A DNA stretch of 12,710 bases from an uncultured Sphingomonadaceae bacterium (GTDB lineage: Bacteria; Pseudomonadota; Alphaproteobacteria; Sphingomonadales; Sphingomonadaceae): NCBI GenBank assembly GCA_946480515.1, contig CAMLKX010000031.1, positions 1 to 12,710 on the forward strand, written 5' to 3'. This document shows positions 1 through 7,585 of the stretch, in pieces; positions within the stretch are counted from its first letter, which is position 1, and each line of letters opens with the position of its first letter. The translations under genes and the position numbers were made by a program. Below the pieces are notes generated by a model. It ran no database searches. It saw only the letters and a program-made list of their open reading frames with translations, and was not told where the DNA came from.

Positions 1-2
1 AC

Positions 3-389
3 ACCACGGCGACCTTCGACGTGGTCGCCGTGCGGCGCAGCGGAAGCGAGGCGCGGCAGGTAGTGCTCCCTTACTTCGGGGCTGCGGTTCAGGGCGGCAG
101 CAATGTTGCGGCGAAATCAGTCGGACGGGTCGCACTGAATTTCGCTCCCGGGAGCCAGCGCGCCCAAACCACCGGTTCATCGACCGTTCGCGTCAACCGG
201 TCGGCGGTGGCTTTGCCGGCCGATGTGCGCAAGGAATTGACCCGCGATCGCAAGCCGGGGGACGCGGATGCCGCAATGGATCCGCTTGCTGATCCGAAGA
301 TCCGCGATGCGGTCGCCCGCGCGACATTCGAACATCTGGTCGGCTTTCAGCTGACCAGCGAGCAGCTGCGCTACAACGCGACCCGCTAA
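3..389 (+). CDS. 3' end of an unrecognised protein (5' truncated by the window)
   Basis: The reading frame is open from the left edge to a TAA stop at 387-389, giving about 128 residues of a C-terminal portion. I do not recognise the family. The visible part has a beta-rich looking stretch (VALNFAPGSQ, STVRVNRSAVAL), then a charged linker (RKELTRDRKPGDAD), then a probable helical tail ending LTSEQLRYNATR. There is no transmembrane segment or catalytic motif. The true start lies outside the window, so internal GTG/ATG codons were not taken as starts. It ends about 80 bases before the glycine riboswitch and is probably a separate transcription unit. Coding is supported by the long open frame and high-GC third positions, not by homology. 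Confidence 0.6.
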   Translation, partial: TTATFDVVAVRRSGSEARQVVLPYFGAAVQGGSNVAAKSVGRVALNFAPGSQRAQTTGSSTVRVNRSAVALPADVRKELTRDRKPGDADAAMDPLADPKIRDAVARATFEHLVGFQLTSEQLRYNATR

Positions 390-406
390 GTAGTGCGAGC
401 GCCGCG

Positions 407-436
407 TTGACAGCTTCGGATTCGCGCGCCTAGGCA
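407..436 (+). promoter_or_regulatory. Possible sigma70-type promoter of the gcv operon
   Basis: A perfect TTGACA -35 box lies at 407-412, 18 bases before a weak -10 candidate (TAGGCA, 431-436). Position fits: transcription would start near 443, just before the leader hairpin and the riboswitch. The -10 matches the consensus poorly, so the promoter is inferred mainly from the -35 box and its placement. Confidence 0.4.
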
Positions 437-446
437 GTTTCAGTCT

Positions 447-464
447 CCACCAGCTCGCTGGTGG
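447..464 (+). promoter_or_regulatory. Stem-loop just upstream of the glycine riboswitch
   Basis: A perfect 7-bp stem, CCACCAG (447-453) with CTGGTGG (458-464), closes a CTCG tetraloop. If the promoter at 407-436 is right, this hairpin sits within the first few bases of the gcv mRNA, 6 bases before aptamer I begins. No U-run follows, so it is not a normal intrinsic terminator for the upstream gene. A 5'-protecting hairpin or extra riboswitch leader structure are possible readings. Confidence 0.45.
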
Positions 465-470
465 TGGGCC

Positions 471-653
471 GCGCGGGAGAGTCTCCGGTCATACGCCGGG
501 GCGCCGAAGGAGCAACCGCCCCCGGAATCTCTCAGGCCAACGGACCGCGCGCGCTCGACAGTCTGGAAAGTGTTACCCCACGTTTGGGGGAACCACCGAA
601 GGGGTAACCTCAGGCTCCGCCCAGAGGGAAAGCTCTCAGGTCACGCGACAGAC
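471..653 (+). promoter_or_regulatory. Tandem (two-aptamer) glycine riboswitch
   Basis: Two successive glycine-binding aptamers sit directly upstream of the glycine cleavage genes. Aptamer I: P1 pairs GCGCGG (471-476) with CCGCGC (545-550); P2 pairs GAGAG (477-481) with CTCTC (529-533); the conserved core GCGCCGAAGGAGCAA (501-515) and CTCTCAGG are present. A short linker leads to aptamer II, whose P1 pairs GTCTG (561-565) with CAGAC (649-653) and which carries ACCGAAGGGGTAA and GCTCTCAGGT. This is the standard architecture of the class, which usually switches gcv genes on when glycine is abundant. No clear terminator or SD-sequestering helix is visible in the 63 bases between aptamer II and gcvT, so the mode of control is not evident. 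Confidence 0.95.
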
Positions 654-716
654 GGGGGTCCGGATGAGAGCGGCGCAGGTGATGCGGCGCTTCCGGGCTG
701 ACGAGGAGCGCGAACG

Positions 717-1844
717 GTGGGCGATACGACGGAACAGCAATCTCTGACCAGGCTGCCGCTGGACCAGTGGCATCGTGCCCGCGGCGCTCGAATGGTTCCG
801 TTCGCTGGCTATGAAATGTCGGTGCAATTTGACGGCATCATCGCCGAGCATCTGTGGACGCGTGAACGTGCCGGTCTGTTCGATGTCAGTCACATGGGCC
901 AGATTGAGCTCAGCGGGGCGGATGCCGACAAGGCGCTGGAGCGGCTGGTGCCTGGCGACGTGCAGGCGCTCAAGCCGGGCCGGATGCGCTACTCACTGCT
1001 GCTCGATGCTCACGGCGGCATCCTCGATGACCTGATGATCACCCGCACCGCAGATGGCGCGATCGCGCTGGTCGTGAATGGCGCGACCAAATGGGACGAC
1101 ATCGCCCATCTTCGCGAGCACCTTCCAGACGAGGTTGGAATTCGTCACGCCGAAGAGCTTGCGCTGCTTGCCTTGCAAGGGCCGGCAGCAGCTGCAGTGC
1201 TTGGAGCGCTGATCCCCAACGTAGCCCGGATGCGGTTCATGGACGCTGCGTCGTTCAACTGGAACGGCATCCCGCTCGCAATCAGCCGGTCCGGCTACAC
1301 GGGTGAGGACGGATTCGAGATCTCAGTTCCCGCGGAGCGCGCGACCCAATTGGCCGATGCTCTGACGGACCATCCCGCGACCAAGCCGGTCGGCCTTGGT
1401 GCGCGCGATTCGCTCCGCCTTGAGGCGGGGCTTCCCCTCTACGGTCATGATCTCGACTCGACCGTCACTCCGGCGACGGCGGGGCTTGGCTTCGCGGTCG
1501 GCAAGCGGCGCCGGGCCGAACGCAATTTCGCGGGCGCGCAGCGGGTCCTCGAGGAGCTTGAGCAGGGCTCGCCCCAGGTTCGCGTCGGACTGGCGGTCGA
1601 GGGTCGCCAGCCGGTGCGCGAAGGCGCCACGATTGTGGATGCGCAGGGCGAAACGGCTGGCCGGATCACCAGCGGCGGCTTTTCTCCTTCGCTCGGGCGG
1701 CCGATCGCCATGGGCTATGTCGCTGCCGGCCTTGCCTCGCCGGGCTCGACCGTGACGATCGAACAGCGTGGAAAGCATTTCACCGCGGAGATCGTGCCGC
1801 TGCCGTTCGTTCCACACCGCTATCACCGCCAGGGAGCCCGTTGA
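717..1844 (+). CDS. gcvT: Glycine cleavage system T protein (aminomethyltransferase)
   Basis: Cytoplasmic tetrahydrofolate-dependent aminomethyltransferase: it takes the aminomethyl group from the lipoyl arm of GcvH, releases ammonia and makes 5,10-methylene-THF. The 375 residues match the family length. Visible signatures are VPFAGYEM (27-34), LFDVSHMG (54-61), GGILDDLMI with conserved acidic residues near 104-105, SGYTGEDGFEI, RDSLRLEAGLPLYGHDL, and a C-terminal barrel domain with GGFSPSLGRPIAMGYV. The start is GTG at 717, chosen because GAGGAG at 703-708 gives an 8-base spacing. It is the first gene of gcvT-H-PA-PB and sits directly behind the glycine riboswitch. Its TGA overlaps the ATG of gcvH by one base. 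Confidence 0.96.
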   Translation: MGDTTEQQSLTRLPLDQWHRARGARMVPFAGYEMSVQFDGIIAEHLWTRERAGLFDVSHMGQIELSGADADKALERLVPGDVQALKPGRMRYSLLLDAHGGILDDLMITRTADGAIALVVNGATKWDDIAHLREHLPDEVGIRHAEELALLALQGPAAAAVLGALIPNVARMRFMDAASFNWNGIPLAISRSGYTGEDGFEISVPAERATQLADALTDHPATKPVGLGARDSLRLEAGLPLYGHDLDSTVTPATAGLGFAVGKRRRAERNFAGAQRVLEELEQGSPQVRVGLAVEGRQPVREGATIVDAQGETAGRITSGGFSPSLGRPIAMGYVAAGLASPGSTVTIEQRGKHFTAEIVPLPFVPHRYHRQGAR

Positions 1845-2218
1845 TGCGCTATTACACGCAGGATCATGAGTGGATCGAAATCGATTCCAACGGCGAGACC
1901 GCGACCGTCGGGATCACCGACTATGCGCAGAACCAGCTGGGCGACATCGTGTTCGTCGAGCTTCCCGCATCAAGCAGCAAGCTCAGCAAGGGCGATGAGG
2001 CGGCGGTGGTCGAATCGGTCAAGGCGGCGGCGGAAGTTTACGCGCCGGTGTCGGGGGTCGTCGGCAATGGCAATCCGTCGCTTGAGAGCGATCCGGGCCT
2101 GGTCAACAGCTCCCCGGAAGCGGACGGCTGGTTTTTCACGATCGTGCTCGAGAACAAGAACGAGCTCGACGGGCTGATGACCGAGCAGTCCTACCGCGAA
2201 TGGGTAAACACCCTCTGA
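1844..2218 (+). CDS. gcvH: Glycine cleavage system H protein (lipoyl carrier)
   Basis: Lipoyl-carrier protein that shuttles the aminomethyl intermediate between the P, T and L proteins. It has 124 residues, normal for GcvH. The lipoylation site is Lys60 in the motif ESVKAA, preceded by the family pattern GDIVFVELP (33-41) and followed by [11 protein letters not shown] at 1844 is the chosen start: it overlaps the gcvT stop (TGATG) and has AGGGAG at 1831-1836, 7 bases upstream. A TTG at 1841 would add one residue and is less likely. No GcvL (lipoamide dehydrogenase) gene is present here; it is usually shared with other complexes and encoded elsewhere. Confidence 0.96.
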   Translation: MRYYTQDHEWIEIDSNGETATVGITDYAQNQLGDIVFVELPASSSKLSKGDEAAVVESVKAAAEVYAPVSGVVGNGNPSLESDPGLVNSSPEADGWFFTIVLENKNELDGLMTEQSYREWVNTL

Positions 2219-3594
2219 TGCGCTACCTTCCGCTGCGCGACTCCGACCGCGCCGAGATGCTGGCCACGATTGGCGCCGCTTCGATCGACGATCTGTTCCG
2301 TGACGTTCCCGAGGCCGCGCGGCTGGATGGCCCGATCCGCGGGCTCCCGCTGCACCAGGGCGAGATGGCGGTCGAGCGGCACATGCGGGCGCTCAGCAAG
2401 AAGAACCTTGCCGCGGCCGATGCGGCCTTCTTCTGCGGGGCGGGAGCCTACCGCCACCATATTCCCGCGTCGGTCGACCACATCATCCAGCGCGGCGAGT
2501 TCCTGACCGCCTACACGCCCTACCAGCCCGAAATCGCGCAGGGCACCCTGCAGATGCTGTTCGAGTTCCAGAGCCAGGTGGCGCGGCTCTACGGCTGCGC
2601 GGTCGCCAATGCCTCGATGTACGATGGCTCGACCGCGTGCTGGGAAGCGATCGCGATGGCGGGCCGAATCACCCGTCGCAAGCAGGCCGTGGTCTCAGGC
2701 GGGCTGCATCCGCACTATGTCGAGACCGCGCGAACGATGGCAAAGTTCACCGGCGACATCATCGCCGATGCGTTGCCGAGCCTGCGGGGTACCCCTGACA
2801 ACGCGGCGCTGATCGCGCGCATCGACGATGAGACGAGCTGCGTGGTTGTGCAATATCCCGACATCCTCGGACGCATCCCGAACCTGGCCGAGATTGCCGA
2901 GGCCGCTCACGCCAAAGGTGCGCTGCTGATCGCGGTCAATACCGAGCCGGTTGCCCTGGGCGCGATCAAGTCGCCCGGCGAGCTTGGCGCCGATATCGTT
3001 GTTGGCGAGGGCCAGGCGCTCGGCGTCGGCCTCCAGTTCGGAGGGCCATATCTCGGCCTCTTCGCTGTTCGCGATCCCAAGCATGTCCGCCAAATGCCCG
3101 GCCGGCTGTGCGGCGAAACAGTCGATGCCGACGGCAAGCGTGGCTTCGTTCTGACGCTTTCGACGCGCGAGCAACACATCCGCCGCGAGAAGGCGACGAG
3201 CAACATCTGCACCAATAGCGGGCTCTGCGCCCTTGCCTTCAGCGTGCATTTGACGCTGCTCGGCGAGAAGGGCCTTCGTCAGCTGGCGGCCGAAAATCAC
3301 CGCCTTGCCTGCCTTGCCGCAGACAGGCTGGCGCAGGTCCCGGGTGTGCGGGTGCTCAACGATGCCTTTTTCAATGAGTTCACGGTGCTGCTTGGACAGG
3401 ACGCTCGTGCGGTGGTGCGCAGTTTGACCGCGAAGAAGGTGCTCGCCGGCATCTCGCTCGGGCGGCTCTATCCCGCGTATGACGCCTTGCACGAGGGGCT
3501 GGTGGTCGCGGTGACGGAAAGCACCAGCGAAGATGACATCGAAAGGCTTGCCTCCGCGCTTGAAGAGGTTCTCGCAGCGGAGGTGCCGGCATGA
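2218..3594 (+). CDS. gcvPA: Glycine dehydrogenase (decarboxylating) subunit 1
   Basis: Alpha subunit of the two-subunit P protein, which with GcvPB and pyridoxal phosphate decarboxylates glycine and loads the residue onto lipoyl-GcvH. It has 458 residues, close to the usual length. Typical motifs are [13 protein letters not shown] (about 70-83), [12 protein letters not shown] (about 99-110), [22 protein letters not shown] (about 274-285) and [19 protein letters not shown] (about 320-340). ATG at 2218 is chosen because it gives the conserved N-terminus MRYLPL and overlaps the gcvH stop (TGATG); there is no strong SD, so coupling to gcvH translation is likely. An ATG at 2200 would add six atypical residues. 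As expected for this subunit, the PLP-binding lysine is not here but in GcvPB. Confidence 0.95.
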   Translation: MRYLPLRDSDRAEMLATIGAASIDDLFRDVPEAARLDGPIRGLPLHQGEMAVERHMRALSKKNLAAADAAFFCGAGAYRHHIPASVDHIIQRGEFLTAYTPYQPEIAQGTLQMLFEFQSQVARLYGCAVANASMYDGSTACWEAIAMAGRITRRKQAVVSGGLHPHYVETARTMAKFTGDIIADALPSLRGTPDNAALIARIDDETSCVVVQYPDILGRIPNLAEIAEAAHAKGALLIAVNTEPVALGAIKSPGELGADIVVGEGQALGVGLQFGGPYLGLFAVRDPKHVRQMPGRLCGETVDADGKRGFVLTLSTREQHIRREKATSNICTNSGLCALAFSVHLTLLGEKGLRQLAAENHRLACLAADRLAQVPGVRVLNDAFFNEFTVLLGQDARAVVRSLTAKKVLAGISLGRLYPAYDALHEGLVVAVTESTSEDDIERLASALEEVLAAEVPA

Positions 3595-5162
3595 GCGCAC
3601 CCAACGCCTCAGGCTGGAAACCCGGCACCCCCGTCTCCGGATCGAGCGAAGGATCGGGCATCGGCAGCACGGAGACCACCGGGGTCGACCTGCCCGAGCC
3701 CCACGCGGGCGCGAACCGCCTCGGCGGCTTTGCGCGGGGCGACAGCTTCGGTCTGCCTGGGCTCTCGGAGCCCGAGGCGGTGCGGCATTACACCCGCCTC
3801 AGCCGGCAGAACTACGCCATCGATCTCGGGCTCTTCCCGCTTGGCTCCTGCACGATGAAGCATAACCCGCGCCTCAACGAGAAGGTCGCGCGAATGCCGG
3901 GCTTCGCAGACGTCCATCCGCTCCAGCCGGTGGATACCGTGCGTGGCGCGCTCGAAGTGATCAACGAGCTCGCCTGCTGGCTTATTGATCTTACCGGAAT
4001 GCACGGCGTTGCGATGACGCCCAAGGCCGGGGCTCACGGTGAGCTGTGCGGCATCCTGTGCATCCGCGCCGCGCTCGAAGCGCGCGGGGATGCGCGCGAG
4101 GTGATCCTGGTGCCCGAGAGCGCGCATGGCACCAATCCCGCCACCGCCGCCTTCGCCGGGTACCGCGTCGAGGATATTCCCGCCACCGCTCACGGCCGCA
4201 TCGACCTCGCCGCGCTCAAGGCGCGCCTCGGACCGGACGTCGCCGCGGTGATGATCACCAATCCCAACACTTGCGGGCTGTTCGAGCGCGACATGAAGGC
4301 GATCTCGGACGCGGTCCACGCCGCTGGCGCCTTCGTGTATTGCGACGGCGCCAATTTCAACGCGATTGTCGGCCGGGTGCGTCCTGGCGACCTTGGCGTC
4401 GACGCGATGCACATCAACCTGCACAAGACCTTCTCGACGCCGCACGGCGGTGGCGGGCCGGGCTCGGGGCCGGTGGTGCTGTCCGAGGCGCTCAGCCCCT
4501 TTGCCCCGCTGCCCTACACTTCGCGCACCAAAGATGGGGTCGTACACCTGGTCGAGGAGGAAAGCGCCGATGCGTTCTCGAAGGAGCACTTCGGCGGCAA
4601 GCTTGCGAGCTTCGGGCGGATGAGCGCCTTCCACGGCCAGATGGGCATGTTCACCCGCGCCCTCACTTATATCCTGAGTCACGGCGCGGACGGGTTGAAG
4701 CAGGTCGCGGAAGATGCCGTTCTCAACGCCAATTATATCCTGCGCAGCCTCGATGACCTGCTCGATGCGCCGTTCGGGGACAGTGGGCCGTGCATGCATG
4801 AGGCGCTGTTCAGCGACAAAGGCTTTGGCGGGGGGCTGTCGACGCTGGATCTCGCCAAGGCGCTGATCGACGAGGGTTTTCACCCGATGACGATGTATTT
4901 CCCGCTTGTGGTGCACGGCGCCATGCTGATCGAACCGACCGAGACGGAATCAAAGGCGAGCCTCGACCAGTTCATCGCTGCCGTGCGAGCGATTGCGATG
5001 CGGGCCAAGGCCGGCGATTCTAGCCTCTTAGCTGCACCGGTCCACGCTCCTCGTCGCAGACTTGACGAGACGCTCGCCGCGCGCAAGCCGGTGCTGGCTT
5101 ACCGCCGGGCGGCGCCGGATGGAGCGGAAGCCGGGCAGGCCGCGCATGTCGGCGGCGGCTGA
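3591..5162 (+). CDS. gcvPB: Glycine dehydrogenase (decarboxylating) subunit 2
   Basis: Beta, PLP-binding subunit of the split P protein. It has 523 residues. The Schiff-base lysine is Lys279 in [18 protein letters not shown]. Other family blocks are [52 protein letters not shown] and [16 protein letters not shown] at 3591 overlaps the gcvPA stop (ATGA) and has GGAGG at 3579-3583 with 7-base spacing. The N-terminus (about residues 1-35) is a Ser/Gly-rich, low-complexity extension, and the last 30 or so residues are Ala/Gly-rich and look weakly constrained. The end of this gene overlaps the remnant start of a DUF938 gene in another frame (5146 onward). Confidence 0.95.
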   Translation: MSAPNASGWKPGTPVSGSSEGSGIGSTETTGVDLPEPHAGANRLGGFARGDSFGLPGLSEPEAVRHYTRLSRQNYAIDLGLFPLGSCTMKHNPRLNEKVARMPGFADVHPLQPVDTVRGALEVINELACWLIDLTGMHGVAMTPKAGAHGELCGILCIRAALEARGDAREVILVPESAHGTNPATAAFAGYRVEDIPATAHGRIDLAALKARLGPDVAAVMITNPNTCGLFERDMKAISDAVHAAGAFVYCDGANFNAIVGRVRPGDLGVDAMHINLHKTFSTPHGGGGPGSGPVVLSEALSPFAPLPYTSRTKDGVVHLVEEESADAFSKEHFGGKLASFGRMSAFHGQMGMFTRALTYILSHGADGLKQVAEDAVLNANYILRSLDDLLDAPFGDSGPCMHEALFSDKGFGGGLSTLDLAKALIDEGFHPMTMYFPLVVHGAMLIEPTETESKASLDQFIAAVRAIAMRAKAGDSSLLAAPVHAPRRRLDETLAARKPVLAYRRAAPDGAEAGQAAHVGGG

Positions 5163-5186
5163 CGGCCGCCAGCACGCTCCGGCTGC
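5146..5186 (+). pseudogene. Remnant 5' end of a DUF938 methyltransferase gene
   Basis: An ATG at 5146, in a different frame from gcvPB and overlapping its end by 17 bases, reads [14 protein letters not shown] before similarity stops at about 5186. The intact DUF938 protein 1.7 kb downstream contains DTRQHAPAA followed by RNREPI, and an (R)HAPAA..RNREP block near the N-terminus is typical of the family. The fragment therefore looks like the original N-terminus of a DUF938 gene that used to be the fifth cistron of the gcv operon. A weak SD-like GGCAGG lies at 5134-5139. After 5186 the frame continues only into unrelated sequence and stops at 5253. The alternative is coincidence plus a local duplication; the shared reading frame and family motif argue against that. 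Confidence 0.6.
5167..5186 (+). repeat. 20-bp direct repeat, left copy
   Basis: The sequence cgccagcacgctccggctgc is identical to 6887-6906. Similarity continues past it with one gap (agcgcg at 5188-5193 and 6907-6912), and a GAC lies 6 bases upstream in both copies. The right end of this copy touches the stop codon of the minus-strand gene at 5186-5188. The two copies bracket about 1.7 kb of inserted-looking DNA. Confidence 0.9.
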
Positions 5187-6757
5187 TAGCGCGATGCCTG
5201 ACGGTCGCGAAGCAGCGCCGGGTCGGGAATTATCGGCGATAGCTTGGCGATGACATCGTCGGCAGCGAGGAACAGGTCGGCCGGAAAACCCCGGTCACCG
5301 CGATTCCCCGTGCGGAACGATGCCGCCAACAGCCGTTCCGACAGCACCGGCATGAATACGAACCCCTGGTGCCCACGAGAACGCGCGATAAGTGCTGCGT
5401 GCAGGACGTAGGCGTCCATCGCTACCATCGGATCGATCATCGGCAGGAACATTAGTTCCAACTTGCTCTTCGCCGGATCGGCCTTGGTCTTGAGGATGAT
5501 CTTCGACTTGTCAGTCCGCCAGACATTCTTCGCCACCGCCTGGTAGGAGCGCCACGAGCGCTCCACCGGGATTAGCCGGAACAGGGTGTTGTTGTCGCTG
5601 TCCTTGGCGAGCAGAGTGGCGCGGCTCGTCTTGACCTGCTCGGTCCACAACTCGGCCTCATCCCGCGCTAGCCCTCCAACTAGCTCGGCCGGGGCGGCAC
5701 CCGAGCGCAGGCGGCGATTGACCTCCAAAACGCTCCCGAGCGAGGCACTAACCCACTGCGAACGAGCTGCGAACAGGTGTCGGGCGGTTTTCACGTCGCG
5801 GGTCCCAGCGGTCTCAATGATATTGTGGAGGTCGAGCATTTCGACCAGCTCAGCGGCATCGCTTTCCGGCTTGCCTTCGCTCCTGCGCTTGTCAGCATTG
5901 CTCCGGGCAGCCTTCGCCAGAGCCGCTGCGATCTCTGCATTGCCCGCTAGCGCATGGGCAACCGCCGCGCGTGCGATCGGCAGCGAGGCGTTTGACTGCG
6001 GCGTGTGTTCGGAGTCGAACTCGATTAGTGCGTCGCGCACCCGAGCGGCTTCTGCGAAGCGGCCGGCCAACTCGAGCCTGTCCGCACGCACCTCTGCGAG
6101 AGCTGGGAAGAGGCGGGATCGCCAATGATTCACTCTTTCTTCCTCCGCCGACGGGGTGGCCAGGAACTCGCCGTAAGTCGGCAAGGCGAAGAGGTTGAAT
6201 AATGAATATTCGTTTGCCTTGGCGCTGCGCAGACTGGCTGAGCGGGCGTCTTCGACCCGGTCTAAACGCAGCAGCGCGGCGCTTTCGATCAAGTCGAAGG
6301 CGCTTGCGCGAGTGCGGGAAAAATAGCCGTCGGAAACCAGGCCCGCCACATTCGCCTCACGCCGGGCAAGGCCGACGTCAGCGAGTGCCGAGTTGTAATT
6401 CTTGGCTTCAATATGATGGATCGCCCTGCCGAGGATCAAGCCTAGGCGGCGGCGCGGATTGCCCTCCTGGCGTTCGCGAGTGATCAAGCCACTGCACACG
6501 GCAACGCCTTCGGCGCCGAACTTGCGCTTGGATGCATCCGCCGCTTCGGGCGGGGGCGCAAACACCCCGAGCAAAGTGACGGCGCCGATCAGCCGCGCCG
6601 CAGTCTCGCCGTCCGTCCTGTTGTTGGGTAGCCCATCGCACTGGAGATAGGCTGACCCAGACTTACTATCGACTGCCTGCGCGTGGGCCTGGGTGCTGAT
6701 GGGTGCAAAGACGAAGCTCAGCGCCGTCGCGCTGAGAAAGACTGACTGTAGTTTCAA
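5186..6757 (-). CDS. Exported protein of unknown function with TPR-like helical repeats
   Basis: I do not recognise this 523-residue protein. Residues 1-28 form a Sec signal peptide (MKLQSV, a hydrophobic core, then STQAHAQA with likely cleavage after an AxA), so it should act in the periplasm or outside the cell. Two cysteines, Cys40 and Cys88, are the only ones I noticed in the mature part and could form a disulfide. A TPR-like helix pair (AIHHIEAKNYNSALADVGLA, then ASAFDLIESAALLRLDRVEDA) is followed by further Ala-rich helices and a C-terminal region without a recognised fold. TTG at 6757 is chosen over GTG 6778: AAGGGGG (6763-6769) is 5 bases away, it yields a proper MK signal peptide, and the predicted transcript begins near 6776. 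The gene lies alone between two 20-bp direct repeats and points against the gcv operon. Confidence 0.8.
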   Translation of the reverse strand: MKLQSVFLSATALSFVFAPISTQAHAQAVDSKSGSAYLQCDGLPNNRTDGETAARLIGAVTLLGVFAPPPEAADASKRKFGAEGVAVCSGLITRERQEGNPRRRLGLILGRAIHHIEAKNYNSALADVGLARREANVAGLVSDGYFSRTRASAFDLIESAALLRLDRVEDARSASLRSAKANEYSLFNLFALPTYGEFLATPSAEEERVNHWRSRLFPALAEVRADRLELAGRFAEAARVRDALIEFDSEHTPQSNASLPIARAAVAHALAGNAEIAAALAKAARSNADKRRSEGKPESDAAELVEMLDLHNIIETAGTRDVKTARHLFAARSQWVSASLGSVLEVNRRLRSGAAPAELVGGLARDEAELWTEQVKTSRATLLAKDSDNNTLFRLIPVERSWRSYQAVAKNVWRTDKSKIILKTKADPAKSKLELMFLPMIDPMVAMDAYVLHAALIARSRGHQGFVFMPVLSERLLAASFRTGNRGDRGFPADLFLAADDVIAKLSPIIPDPALLRDRQASR

Positions 6758-6782
6758 AAATTCCCCCTTTGTTCCCACGGAG

Positions 6783-6812
6783 GGGATAGGAAGATCGAAT
6801 CCGCCGTGTCAA
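6783..6812 (-). promoter_or_regulatory. Promoter for the exported unknown protein
   Basis: Read on the minus strand, a perfect TTGACA -35 (6812-6807) is followed after 18 bases by TATCCC (6788-6783). Transcription would start near 6776, leaving a leader of about 20 bases that contains the AAGGGGG ribosome binding site before the TTG start at 6757. The consistent spacing of promoter, SD and start supports both the promoter and the start choice. Confidence 0.5.
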
Positions 6813-6841
6813 CCTGCGGCGGTGGAAGGCTAGGGACAGTC

Positions 6842-7477
6842 ATGGGCGGTGAGTGCTTCTGCGATGATCGCGCAACATCGGACACGCGCCAGCACGCTCC
6901 GGCTGCAGCGCGCAATCGGGAGCCGATTGCGGCGGTGCTTCGCGAATGGTTGCCGGAGAGCGGACTCGTGCTCGAGGTGGCGAGCGGCACCGGCGAGCAT
7001 GCGGTTCACTTCGCCCGCTGCTTCCCGGAGCTTGAATGGCAGCCGAGCGACCCGAGTAGCGCAGCTTTGGCTTCAATCCTCGCGTGGCAGAGGGCGGAAG
7101 GGCTAGCCAATCTGCGCCAGCCGATCGCGTTCGATGCCTGTGACTTGCCGTGGCCAGTCGCGCGGGCCGACGCTTTGCTGTGCATCAACATGGCGCACAT
7201 CAGCCCGTGGGAAGCCTCGCTGGCGCTGATCGAAGGCGCGACGCAGGTGCTGAGCGATTCCGCGCCGCTGATCCTTTATGGTCCATGGATTGTCGAGGGC
7301 ATTTCCACCGCGCCCTCAAACCTTGCGTTCGATGCCGATTTGCGCGCTCGCAATCCGAGTTGGGGTCTTCGCCGGGTTAGCGACTTTGCCGCGGCGGCGG
7401 AGCAACGCGGCCTGCTGCTGGTCGGGGAGCGGCTAATGCCCGCTAACAATATGATGCTGCAGTTCCGGCGGCGCTAG
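6842..7477 (+). CDS. DUF938 family SAM-dependent methyltransferase-like protein
   Basis: The 211-residue protein belongs to the DUF938 family, class I methyltransferase-like proteins related to human METTL26; the substrate is unknown. Residues 16-27 (RQHAPAAARNRE) are the typical family N-terminus, VLEVASGTGEHAVHFA (43-58) is the SAM-binding motif I, and INMAHISPWEA (about 115-125) is another family block. ATG at 6842 has AGGGA (6832-6836) 5 bases upstream; a GTG at 6806 would add 12 residues. The first 13 or so residues (MGGECFCDDRATS) look unlike the family and may be non-original sequence recruited after the gene's true start was separated to 5146. The catalytic core is intact, so the protein may still work. 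Confidence 0.88.
   Translation: MGGECFCDDRATSDTRQHAPAAARNREPIAAVLREWLPESGLVLEVASGTGEHAVHFARCFPELEWQPSDPSSAALASILAWQRAEGLANLRQPIAFDACDLPWPVARADALLCINMAHISPWEASLALIEGATQVLSDSAPLILYGPWIVEGISTAPSNLAFDADLRARNPSWGLRRVSDFAAAAEQRGLLLVGERLMPANNMMLQFRRR
6887..6906 (+). repeat. 20-bp direct repeat, right copy
   Basis: Identical to 5167-5186 and located inside the DUF938 coding sequence, encoding RQHAPAA. The phase relative to the DUF938 frame is the same in both copies. See the left copy for the extended similarity. Confidence 0.9.
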
Positions 7478-7585
7478 CTGTTTGACCACGATTTCGCAGC
7501 GTCGGCCCGTCGCCATGGTCGGTCCGTCGCATCGGCAGGCACATCTTAAACGAAGATTTACCTGATCGTCCTACGCCTGAAGATT

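Noticed and set aside
2200..2217. Upstream ATG as the start of gcvPA
   Set aside because: It adds six atypical residues before MRYLPL, the conserved start, and lacks an SD; ATG 2218 makes the usual overlap with gcvH.
2695..3600. 301-codon open frame on the minus strand opposite gcvPA
   Set aside because: Shadow of gcvPA: antisense in GC-rich DNA and no family resemblance.
4046..4756. 236-codon plus-strand frame inside gcvPB
   Set aside because: Arginine-rich out-of-frame translation of gcvPB with no ribosome site.
3609..4916. 435-codon open frame on the minus strand opposite gcvPB
   Set aside because: It is antisense to a certain gene, has a histidine/arginine-rich composition typical of GC-rich shadow frames, and shows no SD or recognisable domain.
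6758..6778. GTG 6778 as start of the exported unknown protein
   Set aside because: It lies at or before the predicted transcription start, places the AAGGGGG ribosome site inside the coding region and spoils the signal peptide.
5187..6886. Insertion sequence or transposon
   Set aside because: No transposase gene and no terminal inverted repeats at the edges; only direct repeats and one non-transposase gene are present.
7482..7510. TTGACC as a -35 box for the single-PilZ gene
   Set aside because: No acceptable -10 sequence lies 16-18 bases downstream.
7547..7564. CtrA-like box (TTAA...TTACC) upstream of the single-PilZ gene
   Set aside because: The spacer is 8 rather than 7 bases and the second half-site is TTACC, not TTAAC, so the match is too weak.
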